A model generated the notes under the pieces. That model ran no database searches. It was not told the origin of the DNA and saw nothing but the letters and a program-made list of their open reading frames with translations. A program made the translations under genes and the position numbers. Of a stretch of 64,000 nucleotides of DNA, positions 43,865 through 53,205 are shown piece by piece. Origin of the DNA: an uncultured Woeseia sp. (GTDB lineage: Bacteria > Pseudomonadota > Gammaproteobacteria > Steroidobacterales > Woeseiaceae); NCBI GenBank assembly GCA_913031125.1, contig CAJWFK010000004.1, positions 1 through 64,000 on the forward strand. Reading direction: 5' to 3'. The number at the start of each line of letters is the position of its first letter. Within the stretch, counting starts at the first letter, position 1.

Positions 43865-44697
43865 TCACTATCAATACCGGAGAGCTGGATATTTTTCTTA
43901 TGAGTATAAACTCCTGTTGGCCAATGATTAGTTGGATAGGAGTAATCCGTGGATTCAAAAATATCCATGATGTTCGGGATATGCTTTCTCATAGCCACCT
44001 TATCTTTGAGGCGCATTTCATCGGAAAAAAGATCTGCCATTGAGCCAAGGTAAGCAGCGGTTGCAAGATAGAAGAATTCGACTGTTTTACAGCTATCATC
44101 ACAAGTAGGGTCATCATATGAATAGTGACCATTGTCATCGGCGAATTTCCAAATGTTGTAAAGATCGCTTCTATCATCTTTTTGATCACTAAATATTTTA
44201 GGCAATGCTTTAATCCATCCCCCGACTACAATGATATGGTGGATCTCTTCCTGTGAGGCATCTCGCCGCGTTGGATTATTGGTTTCTTCAGCAGAGAGAT
44301 CCTGAATTGTATAACCACCAACTACTGAGGCAGCTGCAATTTTCAAAAATGCTAATGATGAAAACCCATCGAGGGACATTACAACTAAAGACTGGCTTTC
44401 TTTTAACGAGTCAAGAATACGTGGTTCATCAGCGTCACCGTCACCGTCGTTGTCCAGCCATTCGGCTGCAACGTTAGCCGCGTATTTCAATTTTTCATCA
44501 GGCACCAGATGTGTTGCACAGATTTGCAAGCTGCCAAAAATCATCGCAGATTTCGTGAAGATTTTGGTAGGACAGGAGGTTTGCACGTTTTTGGTATTTA
44601 TGTATTCCTCATCCAAAAATAAATCGGCTGTAACAACCGTTATAACGATCATCCCAACAAGGACTCCTACAATATTTTTGAAATTTATCTTGTCCAA
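43861..44697 (-). CDS. Uncharacterised exported protein, EEIxH family member C
   Basis: 278 aa with an N-terminal membrane or signal segment (~residues 8-26). The next part has CATHLVPDEKLKYAANVAAEWLD followed by an Asp-rich NDGDGDADEP loop that looks like a calcium site, then RRDASQEEIHHIIVVGGW and EFFYLATAAYLG. It shares these blocks with the 39980 protein and more faintly with the 30880 protein. Two Cys in DPTCDDSCKT could form a disulfide. Function unknown. It is the first gene of a pair with the Asp/Glu racemase, overlapping by 4 bp. Confidence 0.72.
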   Translation of the reverse strand: MDKINFKNIVGVLVGMIVITVVTADLFLDEEYINTKNVQTSCPTKIFTKSAMIFGSLQICATHLVPDEKLKYAANVAAEWLDNDGDGDADEPRILDSLKESQSLVVMSLDGFSSLAFLKIAAASVVGGYTIQDLSAEETNNPTRRDASQEEIHHIIVVGGWIKALPKIFSDQKDDRSDLYNIWKFADDNGHYSYDDPTCDDSCKTVEFFYLATAAYLGSMADLFSDEMRLKDKVAMRKHIPNIMDIFESTDYSYPTNHWPTGVYTHKKNIQLSGIDSE

Positions 44698-44800
44698 ATT
44701 TTATTACACCTTGCTGTTATATTTAATTAATGTATTTTATAAAAAAAGTATATAAAATTTTGAAAAAAATAATAAAAGTATATTTATTTAGGGTGATAAT
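44698..44800. other. Very AT-rich spacer at the edge of the accessory region
   Basis: About 103 bp, overwhelmingly A and T, with an inverted repeat ATTTTATA (44734-44741) / TATAAAAT (44751-44758) and long A-runs. It separates the accessory genes from the DUF1841-nth core block and probably holds the promoter of the 43861-44697 gene. No ORF. Confidence 0.6.
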
Positions 44801-45220
44801 CTAGAGATTTAGTATTTTTACCAAGTAGCCTGCCTCATCAGGTGTTGTATTATTTCTTTGGGCTTCCCACAGCGTTTCGGCCAGGCATTCTAGAACCAAG
44901 TGCTCAGCTTTGTGGTTATCTCCTGTTCTTGTGACTAATTTTTGAAATGCGGCGGCAATACCCGGTGGTCTGTTAGTGGATATCTGATCTCGGATCGCAA
45001 GGTGTAACCCCATATGCAGAAACGGGTTTGTTTGTCCTGCCTCCGGAACGAAATCTTTGCCAATTGTATTCGGTGTAAGCATGTCCTGGTATTCAGGATG
45101 ATCCTCGATAACCTTGGCAATCTGCGCCTCGAGTGGCGAGAGCGCTATGTTCACGGACAATTTTTTCCATACATCGACATACATTTGTCGCAGTTCATCC
45201 CTGTCTTGTCCAAAAATCAT
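44801..45220 (-). CDS. DUF1841 family protein
   Basis: 139 aa, small soluble protein recognised by FGQDRDELRQMYVDVWKKL at the start and NPFLHMGLHLAIRDQISTNRPPG in the middle. The family is widespread in beta- and gammaproteobacteria, commonly near nth, and has no assigned function. Its ATG overlaps the nth stop by 4 bp (45217-45220), so the two are translated together. Confidence 0.9.
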   Translation of the reverse strand: MIFGQDRDELRQMYVDVWKKLSVNIALSPLEAQIAKVIEDHPEYQDMLTPNTIGKDFVPEAGQTNPFLHMGLHLAIRDQISTNRPPGIAAAFQKLVTRTGDNHKAEHLVLECLAETLWEAQRNNTTPDEAGYLVKILNL

Positions 45221-45861
45221 GAATTTGTGTCTTTCGTTTTGTGGCGGTATTCACACAGATCATTGATATTGCAGTTTGTGCAGGCTGGGTTTCTGGCCAT
45301 ACAAGTGTACCGACCATGCAGTATGAGCCAATGATGCGCATCTTTTTTGAACTCGTCAGGCGTTAGGCGTACAAGCCGTTTTTCAACTTCTAGTGGCGTT
45401 TTTCCTTTTGCTATACCTGTGCGGTTAGAAACCCGGAATATATGTGTATCCACAGCGATGGTTGGTTCGCCAAAGGCTGTATTCAGGATGACATTAGCTG
45501 TTTTTCGGCCCACTCCTGGAAGAGATTCTAGGGCCTCTCGGGTGCGTGGAACTTGCCCATCAAAGTGATCCAATAGTAAACGACAAGTCTTTATTATATT
45601 TTCAGCTTTGTTGTTGTATAGGCCGATAGTCTTAATATAACCCTTGAGCTTACGGACTCCCAGATCCAATAGGCTTTGCGGGGTATTTGCGACGGGAAAT
45701 AGCAGAGTCGTTGCTTTATTGACGCTGACATCAGTCGCCTGGGCTGAGAGGATAACCGAGATCAGTAATTCGAATGGATTTGCATAGTGGAGTTCTGTAG
45801 TAGGCTGCGGCCTTTTTTTGCGCAGGCGCGAATAAATTTCTGTTCGAATATCTTTGTTCAA
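45217..45861 (-). CDS. nth: Endonuclease III
   Basis: DNA glycosylase/AP lyase that removes oxidised pyrimidines in base-excision repair. 214 aa, the usual size. The helix-hairpin-helix is LPGVGRKTANVIL with the catalytic Lys; the catalytic Asp is in AVDTHIFR. The C-terminal [4Fe-4S] ligands follow the family spacing C-x6-C-x2-C-x5-C (CMARNPACTNCNINDLC). It lies between the ferredoxin gene and DUF1841. Confidence 0.97.
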   Translation of the reverse strand: MNKDIRTEIYSRLRKKRPQPTTELHYANPFELLISVILSAQATDVSVNKATTLLFPVANTPQSLLDLGVRKLKGYIKTIGLYNNKAENIIKTCRLLLDHFDGQVPRTREALESLPGVGRKTANVILNTAFGEPTIAVDTHIFRVSNRTGIAKGKTPLEVEKRLVRLTPDEFKKDAHHWLILHGRYTCMARNPACTNCNINDLCEYRHKTKDTNS

Positions 45862-45882
45862 GCTGGCTGCCCCGTCATTTTG

Positions 45883-46248
45883 CTATCGTTTTTTTCTCTG
45901 CAAAATTTCTGAAATTAGGGACGCACCGTCTTTAAGTACGGCATCCTTCTGTTTTCTTAGCTCTGCCAGGCGCTCAACTTTTTCCGATTTAAGTCTGGCA
46001 TTCCGGAATTGTATTCGGACCTTTGCATGTTTCCCGGCAACTCTTTCATCGGCTGGAATCATGCTGATACAGTCTACCGGGCACGGTGCAATACACAATT
46101 TACAGCCTGTACATTCGGAACTAATAATTGTGTGCATAAACTGATGTGCGCCGGTAATACAATCAACCGGACAGGCCTTCCTGCAATGCGTGCACCCGAT
46201 ACATTTCGACTCATCTATAAATGCTACGCTGACAGAATTTTTCGCCAC
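45883..46248 (-). CDS. RsxB/RnfB-like 2[4Fe-4S] ferredoxin
   Basis: 121 aa: two C-x2-C-x2-C-x3-C-P clusters ([15 protein letters not shown] and [15 protein letters not shown]) followed by a Lys/Arg-rich C-terminal helix. It matches the ferredoxin half of RnfB/RsxB but lacks the N-terminal membrane segment and first iron-sulfur domain. No other rnf genes are near. It likely donates electrons to a partner, possibly nearby Nth, though that is speculation. Confidence 0.85.
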   Translation of the reverse strand: MAKNSVSVAFIDESKCIGCTHCRKACPVDCITGAHQFMHTIISSECTGCKLCIAPCPVDCISMIPADERVAGKHAKVRIQFRNARLKSEKVERLAELRKQKDAVLKDGASLISEILQRKKR

Positions 46249-46336
46249 TGCTTCTACCTTGAAGAAAAATTATTAGCCAAGACTCTCTGGTGGCTAGAAT
46301 GAGTAATAGGTCCAACATGGTAGGTTTATTGTACGC

Positions 46337-48346
46337 CTACTTTATTTTCATTCCCGGCTTCGCTCCTGAGTCTACTGAAAGCAGGAATATCTCCTTACCT
46401 CCGGGGCCGGCTGCTAATACCATGCCCTCTGATGTTCCAAATTTCATCTTACGTGGTTTCAGATTTGCGACGGCAACAACAAGACGACCCTCTAATTCAG
46501 TAGGCCCGTAAGCACTTTTAATTCCTGCGAAAACAGATCGTTGATCATCACCAAGATTCAATGTGAGTTGGAGCAGTTTATCGGCACCTTTTACGACTTC
46601 GGCTTTTTCGATGCGAGCCACGCGCAAGTCAATTTTGGCGAATTCATCAATACTAATGTGTGGTGACTGTTGCTCCGCCAATTCGGAGTGGATTTCCGGT
46701 TCTTTGGATTGTTCGACCATAGTTTTTACCTGGGCCGCATCAACTCTTTTCAGTAGCGGCTTAAATTTATCGATTTTGCACCCGAGCAGCGGCTCCGATG
46801 CAGATGACCAAACCCATTCACTTTCATTGAATAGTGCCTGAGCGTTTTTAGCAAGCGTTGGAATGACTGGTGTAAGGTAGATGGCAAGTACCCGAAACAT
46901 GTTCAAACCCTGAGTACAAACCAATTGCAACTCTTCGAGTTGGTTTTCTTGCTTCACCATGACCCATGGTTTTTTCTCATCAATGTAGCGATTAGCGAGG
47001 TCGGCGAGAGTCATGATCTTTTTAATAGCCTTGGAATATTCTCGATGCTCCACATGATTCGCGATTTCTTCTGATGCACCCGAAAACTTTTCGAAAAGTG
47101 CAGAATCATCCAACTCATTGGACAGCTTTCCGTCAAACCGTTTGCTAATAAATCCGGCACATCGACTGGCAATATTGACAAATTTGCCGACTAGATCTGA
47201 ATTAACTCGCGCCACGAAGTCATCGAGATTAAGATCGATATCTTCCATGCTAGACCCGAGTTTGGCAGCGTAGTAGTAACGAAGACATGTTGGGTCAAGA
47301 TGATCCGCATAGGTTCTTGCCTTAATAAAGGTTCCACGCGACTTTGACATTTTCTTACCGTTAACGGTAAGAAAGCCATGTGCAAAAACACTTGTTGGCG
47401 TTCGGAACCCAGCTCCCGCTAAGACTGCTGGCCAGAACAGCGTATGGAAGTAAACAATATCCTTACCAATAAAATGATATACCTCAGTGTCCGTTCCTGG
47501 CATCCAATAGTCATCAAAGACAAGGTCCGAATTTCTTTCACAGTAGTTTAGGAAGCTTGCTAGGTAGCCAACTGGCGCATCCAGCCACACGTAAAAATAC
47601 TTATCTGCAGTACCGGGAATCGTAAAACCGAAGTAGGGGGAATCACGTGAGATATCCCAATCCTGCAGCCCAACGTCAAACCATTCTTTAAGTTTGCTCA
47701 CGATGTTTTGATGCAGGTTTGCTGTCTTTATCCATTCCTCTAATTGATCGCTAAAGGCACTAAGCCTGAAAAAATAGTGCTCTGACTCACGCCAGACTGG
47801 TGTGCTGTCAGACAATACGGAAACTGGGTCAATAAGTTCGTTAGGAGTATAGGTGGCTCCACAACTTTCACATGCATCTCCGTACTGATTGACGGCTTTA
47901 CACCGTGGGCAAGTGCCATTGACAAAGCGATCGGGAAGAAACATCTCCTCTTTTTCATCGTAAGCCTGTTCAATCGTCTTTGTGTAGATATATCCGCGCT
48001 TTTTTAGCTCTTGGAAAATACGGCAGGTCAGTTCTTCGTTTTCGGGTGAATGTGTTGTGTAGAAGTTATCGAACGAGACATCAAAGGATTCAAAATCCTT
48101 ATATTGCTCGGCAGATACTCGTTCCACTAATTCCTCTGGAGAGCAGCCCTCCTGACGTGCCCTGATCATGATCGGTGTACCATGCGCATCTGCAGCACAT
48201 ACATAAGTGCATTGATGTCCGCGCAATTTTTGGAAACGTGACCAGATGTCGGACTGTATATACTCGACTAGGTGCCCCATGTGGATGTCTCCATTCGCAT
48301 ACGGAAGCGCGCTAGATATCATAATTTTTCGGATTTCTTGGGACAT
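46337..48346 (-). CDS. metG: Methionyl-tRNA synthetase
   Basis: 669 aa from ATG 48346; a GTG at 48379 would add 11 residues. Class Ia synthetase: the HIGH-type motif appears as NGDIHMGHL, the zinc knuckle as CPRCKAVNQYGDACESCG, and the KMSKS loop as GKKMSKSRG. A C-terminal EMAP/Arc1-type tRNA-binding domain (~residues 560-669, FAKIDLRVARIEKAE) makes it the long, dimeric form. Charges tRNA-Met with methionine. Confidence 0.97.
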   Translation of the reverse strand: MSQEIRKIMISSALPYANGDIHMGHLVEYIQSDIWSRFQKLRGHQCTYVCAADAHGTPIMIRARQEGCSPEELVERVSAEQYKDFESFDVSFDNFYTTHSPENEELTCRIFQELKKRGYIYTKTIEQAYDEKEEMFLPDRFVNGTCPRCKAVNQYGDACESCGATYTPNELIDPVSVLSDSTPVWRESEHYFFRLSAFSDQLEEWIKTANLHQNIVSKLKEWFDVGLQDWDISRDSPYFGFTIPGTADKYFYVWLDAPVGYLASFLNYCERNSDLVFDDYWMPGTDTEVYHFIGKDIVYFHTLFWPAVLAGAGFRTPTSVFAHGFLTVNGKKMSKSRGTFIKARTYADHLDPTCLRYYYAAKLGSSMEDIDLNLDDFVARVNSDLVGKFVNIASRCAGFISKRFDGKLSNELDDSALFEKFSGASEEIANHVEHREYSKAIKKIMTLADLANRYIDEKKPWVMVKQENQLEELQLVCTQGLNMFRVLAIYLTPVIPTLAKNAQALFNESEWVWSSASEPLLGCKIDKFKPLLKRVDAAQVKTMVEQSKEPEIHSELAEQQSPHISIDEFAKIDLRVARIEKAEVVKGADKLLQLTLNLGDDQRSVFAGIKSAYGPTELEGRLVVAVANLKPRKMKFGTSEGMVLAAGPGGKEIFLLSVDSGAKPGMKIK

Positions 48347-48463
48347 TTTTTTACGGTTCACTGAAACCGAAGAATGCACCGCATTATGCCATGGTGTGGC
48401 CGTGGAGGTTTGATTTGATCCTATATCTAAGTGTGATGAGGAGCGAACGTCTTTGTTTTGTGA

Positions 48464-49522
48464 CTAATCTTCGATTAAGGCTTTGAAGTTCACCTTGTTA
48501 TTGGCGTGTTGGTAGGCGTCAAGAGCACTAACCTGATTTTCTTCTACGAGATTCATCAGGGCCGTGTCCATTGTTTGCATGCCGGCTCGTTTTCCTGACT
48601 GCATCGAGGTTTCAAGCTGTTCAAGCTTGCCTTGGCGGATCTGATTGGCGACAGCGGGCGTATTAACCATGATCTCCAGAGCTGCAAGGCGTCCTGATTT
48701 GTCTTTCTTAGGGAGCAATTGCTGTGAAATAACCCCTCTAAGGGAGGTCGAGAGCATGGTGCGGATGTGCGCCTGTTTCTCGGCTGGGAAGCTATTAATA
48801 ATACGGTCTACTGTTTGCGCCGCGCCATTGGTGTGCAGGGTTCCCATCACCAGGATACCCATTTCGGCAGCTGTTACCGCGGCAGAAATTGTTTCGAGGT
48901 CGCGCAGTTCGCCAACTAGGATGACATCGGGATCTTCACGCAAAGCTGAGTGTAGGGCAGCAGCGAAATTGTTTGTGTGCCTACCTACTTCACGTTGGCT
49001 GATTAGGCAATTCTGTCGATCGTGCACAAATTCTATCGGGTCTTCAATAGTTATTATGTGGCCTTTGAGACGTTTATTTATGGCGTCAATCATTGCGGCC
49101 AGTGTCGTAGATTTACCAGATCCCGTCTTTCCGGTAACAAGAATCATTCCTTGTGTTTGTTTGCAGAGGTTTGCCACAACCTCTGGCATGCTAAGTTCCT
49201 GCAGAGTTAACGCTTTTGATGGAATTGTTCTGAAGACAGCACCGATGCCATTGAGGTGTCGCATTACATTTACGCGAAATCGTGAGAGCCTTTTAATTTC
49301 ATATGCGAAATCGACCGTATCATTTGCCTCGAAATCTTTTTGGGTGCTGCCAGTCATAATTTCGTAAAGTGCTTCTTCAACGGCATCAGTCGTAAGAGCC
49401 TGATCGTCAAGTAGCTTTAGAGCACCATGCACGCGCACTCTCGGCGGATCGCCTGATATAAAGTGGAGATCAGAGCTATTCTGAGATAGACCATCTTTCA
49501 GTAATTCATCTATCTTATTCAT
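48464..49522 (-). CDS. PilT/PilU-family twitching ATPase, second copy
   Basis: 352 aa from ATG 49522, which overlaps the upstream stop (ATGAATAA); a longer reading to 49582 would run through the previous gene. Type IV pilus retraction-ATPase family: N-terminal PAS-like domain, Walker A VTGKTGSGKSTT, Asp box ALREDPDVILVGELRD and His box GTLHTNGA. As the second of a tandem pair it is the likelier PilU equivalent. Hexameric motor at the inner-membrane base of the pilus. Confidence 0.9.
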   Translation of the reverse strand: MNKIDELLKDGLSQNSSDLHFISGDPPRVRVHGALKLLDDQALTTDAVEEALYEIMTGSTQKDFEANDTVDFAYEIKRLSRFRVNVMRHLNGIGAVFRTIPSKALTLQELSMPEVVANLCKQTQGMILVTGKTGSGKSTTLAAMIDAINKRLKGHIITIEDPIEFVHDRQNCLISQREVGRHTNNFAAALHSALREDPDVILVGELRDLETISAAVTAAEMGILVMGTLHTNGAAQTVDRIINSFPAEKQAHIRTMLSTSLRGVISQQLLPKKDKSGRLAALEIMVNTPAVANQIRQGKLEQLETSMQSGKRAGMQTMDTALMNLVEENQVSALDAYQHANNKVNFKALIED

Positions 49523-50630
49523 GCTGTGAACTCTCTTTCGATGGTTCGTCAAAGACCGGGAGGATTGATAAGTCGGAAACAAATGGCTGAAATCTAGCTT
49601 TGTCTAGAGCGTGACGCACCGCATCATCAGGATCGATCTCTTTAGCCTCGACAGCCTCAAATAATGCCTGATCCATCAGTTTCATTCCGGCATCCCGCCC
49701 GGTTTGCAATTGCGATGGAATTTGGTGGTTTTGATCGGACATGATCAACTTCGAAATAGCACGGTTATTGATAAGGATTTCCATTATCGCTTTGCGGCCC
49801 TGACCCTCAGGCATTTTAACCAGAACTTGTGTGACGACTGCTTTTAAACTTTGGGCAAGAAAGCTTTTGGTTTGCTCACGCAGTTCGCCTGGGAGGGCGT
49901 CGACGATTCGATCGATTGTTTTAACTGCGCCGGTGGTGTGTAGTGTACCGAGTACCAAGTGGCCGGTTTCGGCGGCCGTCATAGCCATAGAAATAGTTTC
50001 AGCGTCGCGTAATTCTCCAACTAATATAACGTCCGGATCTTCGCGCATAGCGGAGCGAACGCCATCAGCAAAGCTGTTCAGGTGCGTGCCGAGCTCACGT
50101 TGAATTACCTGACTGCGTTTACTTTGGTGCACGAATTCGATCGGGTCCTCTAAACTTATAATGTTTAGTTCCCTAGTGCTATTCAGGTGGTCAATCATTG
50201 CAGCGAGCGTTGTGGACTTTCCGGTACCTGTCGAACCGGTGACTAGCACCATACCTTGGTGATAGTCACAAAATGTGCGGATGATTTCGGGCATACCAAG
50301 CTGTTCAAGTGTTGGCACTTCATTTGGAATGTATCTGAACACAGCACCCACTCCTGTCGCCTTATGAAAAAGATTTACCCGGAATCGTCCGTTACTTTCC
50401 TCGGTGACATAAGAGAAGTCGAGATCCTGGCCGGCATAGAAAAATTCCTTTTGCGAGTCGGTTAGAATCTCCATGACATAGCTTTCGAGTTCGGTATCCT
50501 CGAGCTGCCGAAATTTGATGGGCATCAGATCGCCATTCATACGCAACATCGGTGGAACACCGACAGCGAGATGTATATCGGAACAGCCTTGGGCAAGGCC
50601 GAGTTTAAGGAATGCGTCGATACGTGGCAT
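49515..50630 (-). CDS. PilT/PilU-family twitching ATPase, first copy
   Basis: 371 aa. Walker A is VTGSTGTGKSTT, with AMREDPDVILVGELRD and GTLHTTGAVKTIDRI. It retracts type IV pili; close in length and motifs to the next gene, with which it overlaps by 8 bp. No other pilus genes are in the window. Both lie downstream of a HEAT-repeat kinase gene on the same strand, implying kinase control of retraction (inference). Confidence 0.9.
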   Translation of the reverse strand: MPRIDAFLKLGLAQGCSDIHLAVGVPPMLRMNGDLMPIKFRQLEDTELESYVMEILTDSQKEFFYAGQDLDFSYVTEESNGRFRVNLFHKATGVGAVFRYIPNEVPTLEQLGMPEIIRTFCDYHQGMVLVTGSTGTGKSTTLAAMIDHLNSTRELNIISLEDPIEFVHQSKRSQVIQRELGTHLNSFADGVRSAMREDPDVILVGELRDAETISMAMTAAETGHLVLGTLHTTGAVKTIDRIVDALPGELREQTKSFLAQSLKAVVTQVLVKMPEGQGRKAIMEILINNRAISKLIMSDQNHQIPSQLQTGRDAGMKLMDQALFEAVEAKEIDPDDAVRHALDKARFQPFVSDLSILPVFDEPSKESSQHE

Positions 50631-50704
50631 GTTTTTCCTTGTCGCTCGTTTAATTGCGCTAAAAATCAGCGATTTGAGTGTATCGTAGGACTAATGAAGC
50701 CAAC

Positions 50705-50722
50705 GCACCAGTGAGCTGGTGC
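50705..50722 (-). other. Stem-loop between kinase and pilT-like genes
   Basis: Perfect 7-bp arms GCACCAG / CTGGTGC around TGAG, in the 145-bp gap between the kinase stop and the first PilT-family start. No U-run follows on the minus strand, so it is more likely an mRNA-processing or stability hairpin than a terminator. Confidence 0.45.
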
Positions 50723-50775
50723 ACATTTTCAAGTTAAATTGGCGATTTACCCCAAATTTTGTGAAATACGCCTTA

Positions 50776-53205
50776 CTAAAGCTGAATTTCGCTGAGTGCG
50801 TCTATAAGTTCATCCATAGACTCATAACGCATGGATTTGTTGACCTCCATAGCTTTCGTAATCACTCCAGCATAATCGTCAGGGATTTTCGGGTTAACTT
50901 CTTGGCACGCTTTGGCCTTGCCCTGCACATGCTGATACATAACAGACATGTGGTCACCGCGTGTATACGGCGGAATCCCTGTAACCATCTCGTACATCAT
51001 GATTCCGATACTATAGATGTCTGCTGCTTCATCGACCTTCTTACCGAGAATTTGTTCCGGGGCCATATATTTCGGTGACCCAATTACATAACCGGTTTTG
51101 GTAAGTTGAGTATCGCCACTGCTGGCTGCTGCGGCCACGCCAAAATCAACAATCTTAAGTAGTCCATCGTCGTTTACCAAAATATTAGCTGGCTTCAGGT
51201 CGCGATGGATCACACCGGCCTGATGGGCTACAGACATTCCTGCTGCCATATCAGTTGAAAAGCGCATGGCCTTTTCAAAATTCATCGGGTTCTTGTCCGG
51301 AATCTCTGCTGATAAGGTGTGAGACGGGAAATATTCCATCGAGATAGCATAGGCACCCTGGAGATGTAAAAAGTCATAGATTCTGATGACATTTTTGTGA
51401 GTAATCATCCGAGAATACCTTAGCTCATGCACGAAACGTTTCATTGTCTCTTCATCTGACGAAACATTCGGATTGAGGAATTTCAGAACTAATTTCTCAT
51501 CCACAACCATATCCTGCATTAGTAGCACGGTGCCAAATGCGCCCTTGCCAATTTTTTCAACAAACTTGTAACGGCCATCAACGATTGAACCTGTTTGTAA
51601 TCCTGCTATATCAAGCACCGGCTGGCGTATTGGAATTTTTTGCGTGGTGTTTGAGGTGCCATCTCCCGTGACTTGTTGCGCATTGATGAATTTATCGAGT
51701 TCTTCGTCTTCGATGAGAAGGGTGTTTGTATGTGCCTGCATTTTTTCTGCCCTCACATTTTGTTCTAAAACTTCTGCTGAGAATTTAGCATCAATCTCCT
51801 TTATTGCTTTGTCCGCATTATTGATAATTATCTTATCGTTTGATTGTTTAAGTTGCTTCATCAGGCGACGAATAGTTTCTGCATGCTTCTTATCCGTAAG
51901 GAGAGAAATAGCCTTTATTGTCTCTACTCTAATATCTCGTTCCTTTCGTTCTAACATCGGAACCAGACGGGTAATGACATTGGCATCACCCAGTTTGCCT
52001 AGTGCCCGTATCACTACCGTATCTGTTTTTGGGTCTTGTCCGAGCATGCCAAGTAACTTTGGTAAAGCTTTCCTATCTCCAATATGAGCCAGTGCGTCAA
52101 CTGCTCGCTCTCGGACCCACCAGTCACCGTCGTCAGTTGCCTTCATTAAGGTATCGACAGCGTGCTCATCTTTGGTTTGGTTTAAAATTTCAATTGCTGT
52201 TCGTCGTATCTCCTCATCAGTATCTTTTACGAGTTCAAGTACGGAGCTGACGACTTTTGGTCCACCAATTTCTGCGAGTGCATCACCGGCTCTCGAACGT
52301 ACCCACCAGTCGTCATCTTTTATCGCATTAAGCAGATCCTTTACGGAGTCTGGATTACAGATTTCATTCAAAACTTCAACGGCCGATCGCCGTGCGTATT
52401 CGGATTCGTCTTTTAATGCGGGAATAAGGTATTTGATGGTATCTGGGTGCTTTATATTGACGATAAGATCGACAGCCTTATTTTGTACTTCAAGGTCAGG
52501 GTCTTGGAGCAACCCAGATATTTTTTCAATATTGAATTTACCCGTACGCTTCGATAGTGAGTCGAGGGCCGCGGCTCTAATCACTCTATTGGGGTCAGTT
52601 AGTTGATCTTCTAGGACCTGATGAATATCTTGCCTTTTAAATTTCGCAAGGACTTGCATAAGGTGTACTTTAATACTGGGGTCTTTACCGCCCATTCGGT
52701 TGATTAGATCGGGCACCATGTCCTCGGTAATGATTTCCTGCATGATATTAAAAAGTCCTGCTTTTTCTTGCGCGTGAACTTTGTAGGCGTGCCTGAGTAA
52801 TTCGTGCACGCTTAACTCATTTTGATGGACTTTTAAAACTTTCATTAAAGCTGGTTTAGAGACCTCGTCATCATCGAAAAAGTCTAGAAGTGAATTAACG
52901 TTATAGTTAGTCGCACTCGATAGAGCCCATACCGTTCCAGATACGACACGCTCTCCACCATCTGAAAGTCCTTCACGGAAAAAATTTAAGGTTTTATCGT
53001 TTACGTAGCTCGCGAGGATGTCCACATATACAACTGTGTGTTTTTTGTCGCTCATCGCTATGGCATCGATGATGCGAGGAATCACCTTGGGCCCCAGATT
53101 TTTAAGGCGTTCAACCATTTTCTGCGCGGCAGCTGAGTCAATGTCCCGTTGATTATTGAGAGAACTAATCAGCTGATCGGCCCTGAATCCGCTAAGAAGT
53201 GCCAT
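50776..53205 (-). CDS. HEAT-repeat protein with C-terminal Ser/Thr protein kinase
   Basis: 809 aa, no membrane segment. Residues ~80-470 are tandem HEAT/PBS-like helical repeats (DDWWVRSRAGDALAEIGG, DGDWWVRERAVDALAHIGD and others). Residues ~545-809 form a complete Hanks-type kinase: glycine loop GKGAFGTV, Lys in LVLKFLNP, catalytic loop HRDLKPANIL, DFGVAAAA, and APEQILG. The order (repeats first, kinase last) is uncommon for bacterial kinases. It probably binds a partner through the repeats and phosphorylates it. Position suggests type IV pilus motility control together with the two ATPases downstream. Confidence 0.93.
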   Translation of the reverse strand: MALLSGFRADQLISSLNNQRDIDSAAAQKMVERLKNLGPKVIPRIIDAIAMSDKKHTVVYVDILASYVNDKTLNFFREGLSDGGERVVSGTVWALSSATNYNVNSLLDFFDDDEVSKPALMKVLKVHQNELSVHELLRHAYKVHAQEKAGLFNIMQEIITEDMVPDLINRMGGKDPSIKVHLMQVLAKFKRQDIHQVLEDQLTDPNRVIRAAALDSLSKRTGKFNIEKISGLLQDPDLEVQNKAVDLIVNIKHPDTIKYLIPALKDESEYARRSAVEVLNEICNPDSVKDLLNAIKDDDWWVRSRAGDALAEIGGPKVVSSVLELVKDTDEEIRRTAIEILNQTKDEHAVDTLMKATDDGDWWVRERAVDALAHIGDRKALPKLLGMLGQDPKTDTVVIRALGKLGDANVITRLVPMLERKERDIRVETIKAISLLTDKKHAETIRRLMKQLKQSNDKIIINNADKAIKEIDAKFSAEVLEQNVRAEKMQAHTNTLLIEDEELDKFINAQQVTGDGTSNTTQKIPIRQPVLDIAGLQTGSIVDGRYKFVEKIGKGAFGTVLLMQDMVVDEKLVLKFLNPNVSSDEETMKRFVHELRYSRMITHKNVIRIYDFLHLQGAYAISMEYFPSHTLSAEIPDKNPMNFEKAMRFSTDMAAGMSVAHQAGVIHRDLKPANILVNDDGLLKIVDFGVAAAASSGDTQLTKTGYVIGSPKYMAPEQILGKKVDEAADIYSIGIMMYEMVTGIPPYTRGDHMSVMYQHVQGKAKACQEVNPKIPDDYAGVITKAMEVNKSMRYESMDELIDALSEIQL

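Noticed and set aside
48645-49367. A 240-codon plus-strand reading inside the second PilT-like gene
   Set aside because: Shadow of a gene with clear Walker motifs; the translated product is low in recognisable structure.
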